Made by a program: the position numbers and the translations under genes
Shown: positions 1-3,838 of the stretch, in pieces
Numbering within the stretch: position 1 is the first letter of the stretch
Layout of the letters: each line of letters begins with the position of its first letter
Notes under the pieces: model-generated
The model's database searches: none
What the model was told of the DNA's origin: nothing
Seen by the model: the letters and a program-made list of their open reading frames with translations, nothing else
NCBI GenBank assembly: GCA_002401545.1
Contig: NVTJ01000009.1
Location: 31,970 to 38,064, forward strand
Source of the DNA: Alphaproteobacteria bacterium
GTDB lineage: Bacteria > Pseudomonadota > Alphaproteobacteria > Sphingomonadales > Emcibacteraceae
Length of the DNA stretch: 6,095 bases
Reading direction: 5' to 3'

Positions 1-11
1 GAAACGATATT

Positions 12-1007
12 ATGATCTGGATCGCCATCATCACGCTTTTTGCGGCCCTTGCCTTCTGGTTTTTGAATAGAGGATCGGTCGAAACCCCCGGTGAAATTTC
101 GGACGATATGGAACTGTCAGATTTCGTCCGCGAGAACGATGACTGGGTGGTGCTGGACACGGAGACCACGCGCCTGGGGCCAAAGGCCGAAGTGCTGGAA
201 ATTTCGATTGTGGATAAGGCCGGCAAGGTTTTGCTGGATACCCTGGTCAATCCAAAAGGCAGTATCAGCGCCGAATCGAAAGCCGTGCATGGCATCGATC
301 GCAAGATGGTTGCCGATGCCCCGACCTGGCCACAGATCGCGGCAAAGTTTGAAGATATCGTGAGCGACCGCGCCGTGTTTGCCTATAATGCCAAGTTTGA
401 TTTTGGAGTGATCGAGCAAACCTATGACCGGTGGAATTTACACCCGGCCGCCGTGCAGAATGTTCAGGGACTTTGCGCCATGCTTGCCTATGCCGACCAC
501 CGGGGCGGCACGAAATGGCACAAACTGAAAGACGCCTGCGATCATGAGGGGGTGAACTTTCCCGAACAACATCGCGCTCTGGCCGATGCCGAGGCGACCC
601 GGCGATTGATCCTGGCGATGGCCAAAGGTGGTGAGGCGGTGCAAAGCAAAAAAGATGAAGTTCCTGAAAAGCAAGTTATAACGGTGCATCAAAACAAAAA
701 AGCGGAGCTTGTTTTTTCGTCAGGTATGGTGCCAGATACCGATGCTGGTGAAGTTAAGGCATGGATAGAAGATACAGATGAGTTGGAGCTGTCCATTGAT
801 TATGTGGATGGCGCTGACAAGAAATCGCGCCGGGCAATTCGGGCACGCAATTTTTACAAAAACAAACGGGGCGAGGTTGTTATACGGGCATGGTGTCTCA
901 ATCGAGGCGCGGTAAGGCATTTCAAAATGGATCGGATCGCCTCTGCGCGTGATGTCGATGGGGATATCACAAACGCCGAAATCCTATCCCGGCTGACCGA
1001 AGAATGA
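12..1007 (+). CDS. Membrane-anchored DEDDh 3'-5' exonuclease with C-terminal WYL-like domain
   Basis: 331 residues. Residues 2-18 form one hydrophobic segment, probably a membrane anchor. A DnaQ/RNase T-type fold follows. Motif I is WVVLDTETT (D49, E51), motif II is FAYNAKFD (N126, D130) and motif III is HRALAD (H187, D192), so the metal-binding DEDDh set is complete and a 3'-5' exonuclease acting on DNA or RNA ends is expected. After a charged, low-GC linker (about residues 212-245), residues about 258-315 match the WYL pattern: an I-x-Y start, an SRRAIRA stretch, then IRAWC and HFKMDRI. WYL domains are known as ligand or nucleic-acid sensing modules. Start: the ATG at 12 directly precedes the hydrophobic segment, but only 11 upstream bases are visible, so an earlier start is not excluded. 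It overlaps the downstream nuclease gene by ATGA. The exonuclease call is firm, the WYL call likely, and the role (repair, defence or moron) unknown. Confidence 0.88.
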   Translation: MIWIAIITLFAALAFWFLNRGSVETPGEISDDMELSDFVRENDDWVVLDTETTRLGPKAEVLEISIVDKAGKVLLDTLVNPKGSISAESKAVHGIDRKMVADAPTWPQIAAKFEDIVSDRAVFAYNAKFDFGVIEQTYDRWNLHPAAVQNVQGLCAMLAYADHRGGTKWHKLKDACDHEGVNFPEQHRALADAEATRRLILAMAKGGEAVQSKKDEVPEKQVITVHQNKKAELVFSSGMVPDTDAGEVKAWIEDTDELELSIDYVDGADKKSRRAIRARNFYKNKRGEVVIRAWCLNRGAVRHFKMDRIASARDVDGDITNAEILSRLTEE

Positions 1008-1348
1008 ACCTCGCCCTTGCCTTGCTGGCCGCGCTGTCCCTCACCGTTACGGACGGGGATACGGTGCGGCTGGGGGATGAGCGCATCCGCCTGATCGGGG
1101 TGGACACGCCCGAGGTGCGCCGTCCCAAATGCAAGGCCGAAAAGATGCTGGGGGATCGGGCGACAATTTATGTCAAGGCGCGTCTGGCGACTGCCAAAGA
1201 CGTGCAGATCAACCGTGACGGGGTGGACCGGTATGGTCGCACCCTGGCCCATGTGGTGCTGGATGGCGAGGATCTGGGCAAAGCCCTGATCGATGCCGGG
1301 CTGGGCATGGAGTATTATGGCGGGCGGCGCGGCTGGAAATGGTGCTGA
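1004..1348 (+). CDS. SNase-like (thermonuclease-fold) nuclease
   Basis: 114 residues of the staphylococcal nuclease (TNase) family, which hydrolyses DNA or RNA with Ca2+. All expected active-site positions are visible: DGDT (D17, D19), R29 in RIRLIGVDTPE, D34, T35 and E37 of the same motif, and R79 in DRYGRTLA. Residues 2-13 are hydrophobic (LALALLAALSL), as in a signal peptide. There is no basic N-terminus or clear cleavage motif and the fold begins at once at residue 14, so export or membrane anchoring is likely but not certain. The protein is short but complete for a minimal SNase domain. The start overlaps the upstream exonuclease stop (ATGA at 1004-1007), implying translational coupling. 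The stop at 1346-1348 abuts the stop of the convergent repressor gene with no gap. The family call is secure; the physiological substrate is unknown. Confidence 0.92.
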   Translation: MNLALALLAALSLTVTDGDTVRLGDERIRLIGVDTPEVRRPKCKAEKMLGDRATIYVKARLATAKDVQINRDGVDRYGRTLAHVVLDGEDLGKALIDAGLGMEYYGGRRGWKWC

Positions 1349-1981
1349 TTATTGTTTGAGGACCACGGCGCGGACGCGGGCGGCCTTGACGACGTGGGCG
1401 TCCTCGATCGGTGGCCGACCGTCGAATGAGTGCAGATTATAGCGCCCGGGGGCATAGCCCCGCCGCACCTTTTTGATCAACAGATCGCCGTTTTCCAATT
1501 CAACCACGCAAACCTTGTTGATGATTTCCGGGCCGGGCAGGGCGTCGCTCTCTTCCAGATAAACCAGATCGCCCGGCTCGTATGGCGGCATGGAATCGCC
1601 CCTGATTTCAAAGGCGATCAGATCTTCGGTCATGGGAACGCCGGGGGGCCAGGGCACGCGCGAATATCCTTCTCCTTCCCCCATTCCAGAATCCCACAGG
1701 GTAACCTTTGCCCCGGCCCCGACAATGCCTTTCACCCAGACATCCTTAACTATGGGTGAATCATAATCTTCGCCGTATAGGCCGGATACGGTAACGCCTG
1801 CGGCGGTGGCGAGTTTCTTTTCAGTGATGGCGTTCAGCGTTTTCCCGCCCGTGCCGGTGAGATATTTGCGGATTGTTCCTTCAGAAACGCCCGCCATCCG
1901 TCCCCACTTGGTCGGATTTAGCCCGCGATCAAGCATGAACCTCTTAAATGCGTGTCGCCTTTGTGTGGTAAAATCACCCAT
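1349..1981 (-). CDS. CI-like repressor with HTH and S24 (LexA/CI) peptidase domain
   Basis: 210 residues. The N-terminal third is a helix-turn-helix DNA-binding domain, with a probable HTH at residues 24-41 (TKWGRMAGVSEGTIRKYL). A linker leads to an S24 peptidase fold. VGAGA at 87-91 is the likely A89-G90 self-cleavage site. S130 in FEIRGDSMPPYEPGD is the nucleophile and K170 in DLLIKKVRR the general base. By analogy with lambda CI and LexA it should repress early genes and self-cleave when RecA is activated. It is transcribed away from a cro-like gene, with two matching operators between them. Start ATG (1981) has a short SD-like AAGG at 1987-1990 and lies in the loop of a possible hairpin. 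The 3' end abuts the convergent SNase gene. Strong call as a prophage repressor; induction by DNA damage is inferred from the intact catalytic pair. Confidence 0.93.
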   Translation of the reverse strand: MGDFTTQRRHAFKRFMLDRGLNPTKWGRMAGVSEGTIRKYLTGTGGKTLNAITEKKLATAAGVTVSGLYGEDYDSPIVKDVWVKGIVGAGAKVTLWDSGMGEGEGYSRVPWPPGVPMTEDLIAFEIRGDSMPPYEPGDLVYLEESDALPGPEIINKVCVVELENGDLLIKKVRRGYAPGRYNLHSFDGRPPIEDAHVVKAARVRAVVLKQ

Positions 1982-1988
1982 TTTTACC
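1967..1988 (-). promoter_or_regulatory. Inverted repeat enclosing the repressor start codon
   Basis: GGTAAAA (1967-1973) and TTTTACC (1982-1988) are perfect 7-base arms separated by 8 bases. In the repressor mRNA the AUG (1981-1979) is in the loop and part of the SD is in the 5' arm. It could lower translation or be a DNA-binding site. The stem is AT-rich, so stability is modest. Confidence 0.4.
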
Positions 1989-2010
1989 TTTTATATCAAT
2001 GTGCTGGCAA

Positions 2011-2016
2011 TTTATA
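2011..2016 (-). promoter_or_regulatory. Candidate -10 element of repressor promoter
   Basis: Minus-strand TATAAA lies 29 bp upstream of the repressor ATG. No good -35 exists 16-18 bp further upstream (that position reads GAGAGT). The promoter would therefore be weak or need activation, for example by repressor bound at the adjacent operator, as at lambda PRM. That comparison is inference. Confidence 0.35.
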
Positions 2017-2034
2017 TACGGAAATATATCCGTA
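2017..2034. promoter_or_regulatory. Operator O1 (TACGGA-N6-TCCGTA)
   Basis: Perfect 6-base inverted arms around a 6-base AT-only spacer, lying between the divergent repressor and cro-like genes. The core CGGA-N6-TCCG at 2019-2032 is repeated exactly in O2. It sits directly upstream of the rightward -35 and beside the leftward -10, so a bound dimer could influence both promoters. Confidence 0.75.
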
Positions 2035-2039
2035 CTCTC

Positions 2040-2070
2040 TTGACAAAACGGAACATTTTCCGCATCTATT
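2040..2070 (+). promoter_or_regulatory. Rightward (cro) promoter
   Basis: A perfect -35 TTGACA is at 2040-2045. The -10 is weaker: TCTATT at 2065-2070 is the best match but gives a 19-bp spacer. Operator O2 (2049-2062) lies inside the spacer, so repressor binding would block polymerase. Transcription should start near 2075-2078, at the cro-like ATG itself. Confidence 0.65.
2049..2062. promoter_or_regulatory. Operator O2 (CGGA-N6-TCCG)
   Basis: CGGAACATTTTCCG shares the exact CGGA-N6-TCCG core of O1, with one extra pair (CGGAA/TTCCG). Its centre is 30 bp from the O1 centre, close to three helical turns. It lies between the -35 and -10 of the rightward promoter. Confidence 0.72.
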
Positions 2071-2074
2071 TGTC

Positions 2075-2284
2075 ATGATGTTAAAAACTGTGATTGATAA
2101 GCTGAATTCTCGGCTGGATGCCGTGCCATTCGGGCAGGGCAGTAAACTGGCTCGCCGTGCGGGTATTGATGAAAGCACAATACGCAAGCTGAAAAGAAAA
2201 AAATTAAACACCAAAACCATCCAAACTCTCACCCGCATTGAACGCGCGCTGGATGAGATCGAGCGCGAGGGGAAGGCGGCATGA
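2075..2284 (+). CDS. Cro-like HTH regulator
   Basis: 69 residues from the first ATG (2075), or 68 from the adjacent ATG (2078). An HTH is visible at about residues 22-42: SKLARRAGIDESTIRKLKRK, with STIRK in the recognition helix position. The repressor encoded on the other strand has GTIRK at the same place, consistent with both proteins reading the same operators. The C-terminus is a charged helix (RIERALDEIEREGK). Position, size and orientation fit a Cro-type repressor of the lysogenic promoter. In-frame reading extends upstream, but a start before 2075 would run through the promoter and operators. No SD precedes 2075, and the predicted transcription start coincides with the ATG, so the mRNA may be leaderless. 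The stop overlaps the next start (ATGA, 2281-2284). Confidence 0.8.
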   Translation: MMLKTVIDKLNSRLDAVPFGQGSKLARRAGIDESTIRKLKRKKLNTKTIQTLTRIERALDEIEREGKAA

Positions 2285-2475
2285 GCGGTCAGGATCAAAC
2301 ATGCTGCGCCTGCTGTTCTGTTTCAGCGGAGGAGGTGGACCGGCGGGTTCGCGCCGCGCTCTGCGAGGCCGCGCCAAGAATTATTGCGGTGATTGAGGAA
2401 AGACGCGCTGTAAATATTCCACGGCGGCGGCGGTTATGGGCGCGGTTTGTGCATTTTGTTCGGGGGGTGATGTGA
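2281..2475 (+). CDS. Small basic protein with CC-x-CC motif, unknown function
   Basis: 64 residues, not recognised. The N-terminus carries a cysteine cluster (TCCACC, residues 7-12), followed by a helical segment (about 16-43) and a very basic, aromatic C-terminus with RRRR near residue 50. The start is supported by the ATGA overlap with the cro-like stop and by GAGGGG at 2267-2272, eight bases upstream. It is probably co-transcribed with cro from the rightward promoter. The cysteines could bind metal or form disulfides, but nothing proves this. The last 95 bp overlap a convergent minus-strand gene, which slightly lowers confidence that both are expressed. Confidence 0.55.
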   Translation: MSGQDQTCCACCSVSAEEVDRRVRAALCEAAPRIIAVIEERRAVNIPRRRRLWARFVHFVRGVM

Positions 2476-2641
2476 TGCCTTGCAGGCGAACGATTGTTGA
2501 TTGCAGTCCATTGATGATGGCCTCGGCGTACATTCCCGGCCCGCTGCCTCTGGCCTCGCGTTCTGTATCCAGTGCCGAGATCAGCGATGTTAATACAAGC
2601 AAGGCGATCTGGCCGTCTGTTGGCTGTTCCATATCTTCCAT
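2381..2641 (-). CDS. Small hypothetical protein, convergent with early operon
   Basis: 86 residues, not recognised. The protein-like part includes a hydrophobic amphipathic helix (residues about 9-22, QIALLVLTSLISAL), a polar RE-x-RG-x-G turn, and further helices (AEAIINGLQSTIVRL and ITAAAVEYLQRVF). The ATG at 2641 is chosen over an in-frame ATG 33 bp upstream because GGAGA (2649-2653) sits seven bases before it. Codon usage is GC-rich at third positions in this frame, unlike the opposite frame. It runs against the early operon and its 3' end overlaps the 64-residue ORF by 95 bp. No membrane segment long enough to be certain, and no signal peptide. Confidence 0.6.
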   Translation of the reverse strand: MEDMEQPTDGQIALLVLTSLISALDTEREARGSGPGMYAEAIINGLQSTIVRLQGITSPPEQNAQTAPITAAAVEYLQRVFPQSPQ

Positions 2642-2755
2642 GGCGTTGTCTCCGATTTGTGATTTCAGGGGCAACCATCATCCGCATCCTTTTGGTTTTT
2701 GCAACCAGATATCAATTCAGCACGGAGAGCACCCTCTAAAGTCCCCCAGTGCTGG

Positions 2756-2797
2756 CGGCGGGGGAGAGACTTCCAATCGCCCCCGCCGTGAATTTTT
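2756..2797 (+). terminator. Terminator-like hairpin upstream of tRNA
   Basis: CGGCGGGGG (2756-2764) pairs perfectly with CCCCCGCCG (2780-2788) around a 15-base loop, and a five-T run follows at 2793-2797 after TGAA. The gap between stem and T-run weakens the call. It would stop rightward transcription from the cro operon before the tRNA. Confidence 0.45.
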
Positions 2798-2810
2798 GTT
2801 TCCTGCCCTT

Positions 2811-2853
2811 GATCCTTCGAGACGATCGCTGGCCGCGATCCCTCAGGATGAGG
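2811..2853. repeat. Dispersed hairpin repeat, ATCCTTCGAG...CTCAGGATGAGG type
   Basis: Nested inverted repeat: outer arms ATCCT (2812-2816) and AGGAT (2845-2849), GAG/CTC within, and inner stem GATCGC (2824-2829) with GCGATC (2835-2840). A shorter relative with the same ends lies at 3314-3339. Sequences of this kind are familiar as multi-copy intergenic elements in proteobacterial chromosomes. Copy number cannot be judged here. Confidence 0.65.
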
Positions 2854-2865
2854 GCAAAAGTGAAT

Positions 2866-2943
2866 TGCAGGGTAGAGCAGTCTGGTTAGCTCGCTTGGCT
2901 CATAACCATGAGGTCGCTGGTTCGAATCCAGCCCCTGCAACCA
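2866..2943 (+). tRNA. tRNA-Met (CAT), initiator-type with altered anticodon stem
   Basis: A complete 78-nt cloverleaf with encoded CCA. The acceptor stem TGCAGGG/CCCTGCA is fully paired. The D stem GAGC/GCTC gives the A11:U24 pair typical of initiator tRNAs. The anticodon loop CTCATAA carries CAT at 2901-2903, the T stem GCTGG/CCAGC is perfect, the T loop is TTCGAAT and the discriminator is A. The overall body resembles tRNA-fMet. Oddities: the anticodon stem CTTGG/CCATG has a U28:U42 mismatch and U29:A41 in place of the first of the three initiator G:C pairs, and position 1:72 is U:A rather than the C:A mismatch of E. coli fMet. It could be an element-borne initiator variant, an elongator derived from one, or a decaying copy. 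Confidence 0.93.
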
Positions 2944-2947
2944 GTTC

Positions 2948-2973
2948 GTCATCATTCCCGGCCTTCGCCGGGA
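2948..2973. repeat. Short hairpin repeat, ATTCCCGGC type
   Basis: CCCGGC (2957-2962) and GCCGGG (2967-2972) form a 6-bp stem with a CTTC tetraloop, flanked by GTCATCATT. It resembles the GTCATTCC...GGAAT element at 3212-3239 and starts five bases after the tRNA. No T-run follows, so it is probably not a terminator. Confidence 0.5.
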
Positions 2974-3257
2974 CAGGCAATGAGCCTGACGTGATGGCGT
3001 CCTCTGGCGGCCGGTGTAACTTCCCCCGCGGGCACCGCCGCCTTTTTGCCTCCCTTGCCCTGTGGTTCGCCCGGGGCAGGGGAGGTATTTTTAATTTTTT
3101 GTTGTGCTACCGCGATGCTGGCGCTCGCTATTTGAGCACATCTGGCATCCCGCGCCGGATCTTCGGCCAGGCCCAGCCGCGCCGCGATCGTTTCAATGCA
3201 GATGGGGTTTTCTGGATTCCGGCTTCCGCCGGAATGACGGTTTTGTTTGTCTGTCAT
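2952..3257 (-). CDS. Doubtful ORF interrupted by repeats; possible relic gene
   Basis: 101 residues if it starts at ATG 3257. Residues about 19-55 (CIETIAARLGLAEDPARDAR and onwards) look like normal protein with GC-rich third positions. Residues about 8-18 (HSGGSRNPE) are the translation of the dispersed hairpin at 3212-3239. The C-terminal third reads through two terminator-like hairpins of the opposite strand, and the stop is in another repeat. No good SD precedes the start. It may be a relic of a small gene colonised by repeats, or chance. Not recognised as any family. Confidence 0.28.
   Translation of the reverse strand: MTDKQNRHSGGSRNPENPICIETIAARLGLAEDPARDARCAQIASASIAVAQQKIKNTSPAPGEPQGKGGKKAAVPAGEVTPAARGRHHVRLIACPGEGRE
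3006..3047 (+). terminator. Strong intrinsic terminator after the tRNA
   Basis: GGCGGCCGGTG (3006-3016) pairs with CACCGCCGCC (3033-3042), giving ten pairs with one bulged C, and is followed immediately by TTTTT (3043-3047). It is placed 62 bases after the tRNA CCA end, as expected for termination of the tRNA transcript. Confidence 0.75.
3052..3100 (+). terminator. Second tandem intrinsic terminator
   Basis: CCCTTGCCC (3052-3060) pairs with GGGCAGGGG (3074-3082), nine pairs including one T-G, with a 13-base loop. T-runs follow at 3088-3092 and 3095-3100. It lies directly behind the first terminator and would catch readthrough. Confidence 0.6.
3212..3239. repeat. Dispersed hairpin repeat, GGATTCCGGC...GCCGGAATGACG type
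   Basis: ATTCCGGC (3216-3223) and GCCGGAAT (3228-3235) form a perfect 8-bp stem with a TTCC loop, flanked by CTGG and GACG. This layout is well known as a highly repeated intergenic element in many proteobacteria; its reverse reading gives the HSGGSRNPE peptide often seen in spurious ORFs. Confidence 0.72.
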
Positions 3258-3313
3258 GGGCGCAGGATGGCGCAGAGGGCCAGGGCCGTCATGGTACACG
3301 CCATCGGTTTTGT

Positions 3314-3339
3314 GATCCTTCGACAGGCTCAGGATGAGG
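3314..3339. repeat. Dispersed repeat, ATCCTTCGACAGGCTCAGGATGAGG type
   Basis: ATCCT (3315-3319) and AGGAT (3331-3335) bracket TCGACAGGCTC. The same ends occur in the longer element at 2811-2853. Its terminal GAGG (3336-3339) is the apparent ribosome binding site of the regulator gene at 3347. Confidence 0.68.
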
Positions 3340-3346
3340 TGACCTC

Positions 3347-3838
3347 ATGAGCGGCCGGCATCATCCGGGGCGGGTGTATCGCGCGCTAAAGGCGGCGACG
3401 CGGCAGGCGGTGGCGGAATATGGCGGGGCCGAGGCCCTGTCATACGACACCCGGATTTCGCGGCCCAACATTACCCGCGCCGGGTCTATCGCGCCGGAGG
3501 ATGCCATCCGATACGCGCCGCTGGACCTGATCGCCGATGTGGATGCGGCGCTGGTCGAGGCTGGCGGGCGGCCGGTGATTACCGAATTTCTGGCACAACT
3601 TTGCGGGTTTAGCCTGACCCGGCTGGTGGCCAATGACACCTGCCGCGGGGCCTTGGCCCGGGCGCTGCGCGAACAGGGCGATGTGATCACCGCCATCGGC
3701 ATCGCCCAGGCGGACGGCGAAATTTCAAAACCGGAAAACGATGCCATTCGCCGCGAGGCGGTTGAGGCCATCGACGCCTTAACCGCCCTGATCGCGGCGA
3801 TTGATTCGCGAAATGACAAGGAGATATGTGATGAATGA
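3347..3838 (+). CDS. Phage regulator resembling the CII/CP76 family
   Basis: 163 residues. The first half is suggestive of the phage regulatory CII (Phage_CP76-like) group: RALKAATRQAVAEYGGAEAL, then SRPNITRAGS, then a 'YAPLDLIADVDAALVEAGGRPVITEFLAQLCGFSL' type stretch (about residues 56-90) with the family's 'P-x-D-x-x-A-D' and 'G-x-P-x-(V/I)-T' rhythm. The second half is helical and acidic and may dimerise. Such proteins regulate lysogeny or early transcription by binding DNA. Start ATG 3347 has GAGG at 3336-3339 with seven bases between; GAGGTGACCTC (3336-3346) is itself a palindrome. First gene of the compact operon; the next gene overlaps it by 8 bp. The family call is from pattern memory only, hence moderate. 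Confidence 0.62.
   Translation: MSGRHHPGRVYRALKAATRQAVAEYGGAEALSYDTRISRPNITRAGSIAPEDAIRYAPLDLIADVDAALVEAGGRPVITEFLAQLCGFSLTRLVANDTCRGALARALREQGDVITAIGIAQADGEISKPENDAIRREAVEAIDALTALIAAIDSRNDKEICDE
3818..3823 (+). promoter_or_regulatory. Strong ribosome binding site fixing the start at 3831
   Basis: AAGGAG lies seven bases before ATG 3831. It decides between that start and an in-frame ATG at 3801, which lies upstream of the SD and has none of its own. Confidence 0.8.

Larger units (their letters stand above)
2642..2865. other. Non-coding stretch upstream of the tRNA
   Basis: No convincing gene is seen here. Open frames crossing it on both strands have biased, repeat-like translations. It holds the SD of the minus-strand gene (2649-2653), a terminator-like hairpin (2756-2797) and a dispersed repeat (2811-2853). 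No clear tRNA promoter was recognised. Confidence 0.5.
3101..3346. other. Leader region of the main operon
   Basis: No plus-strand gene is seen here. The stretch contains the two hairpin repeats at 3212-3239 and 3314-3339 and the doubtful minus-strand ORF. I found no convincing -35/-10 pair, yet the two terminators upstream imply that the operon at 3347 needs its own promoter here or an antitermination mechanism. Confidence 0.45.

Noticed and set aside
854..1252. Minus-strand 132-residue open frame
   Set aside because: Lies opposite the WYL segment and the SNase active site, both clearly coding on the plus strand.
2866..2943. tRNA gene as a prophage attachment site
   Set aside because: No integrase gene and no second copy of the tRNA 3' end was seen in the window, so there is no support for an att site here.
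2665..2955. Minus-strand 96-residue ORF containing GLDSNQRPHGYEPSELTRLL
   Set aside because: This peptide is the antisense translation of the tRNA-Met gene, a well-known false gene in databases. The rest reads through a dispersed repeat and a hairpin.
3103..3140. Nested inverted repeat TGTGCT...AGCACA with inner GCGA...TCGC
   Set aside because: Short arms with long unpaired parts and no T-run. It overlaps the possible relic ORF and is easily explained by chance in GC-rich DNA.
2811..3339. Four short repeats within 530 bp as a possible CRISPR array
   Set aside because: The repeats belong to two or three different hairpin families with irregular spacing and no regular spacers. No cas gene is present.
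2436..3350. Plus-strand 304-residue open frame
   Set aside because: It runs through the opposite-strand 86-residue gene, the tRNA, both terminators and four hairpin repeats, so it is an open frame by base composition only.
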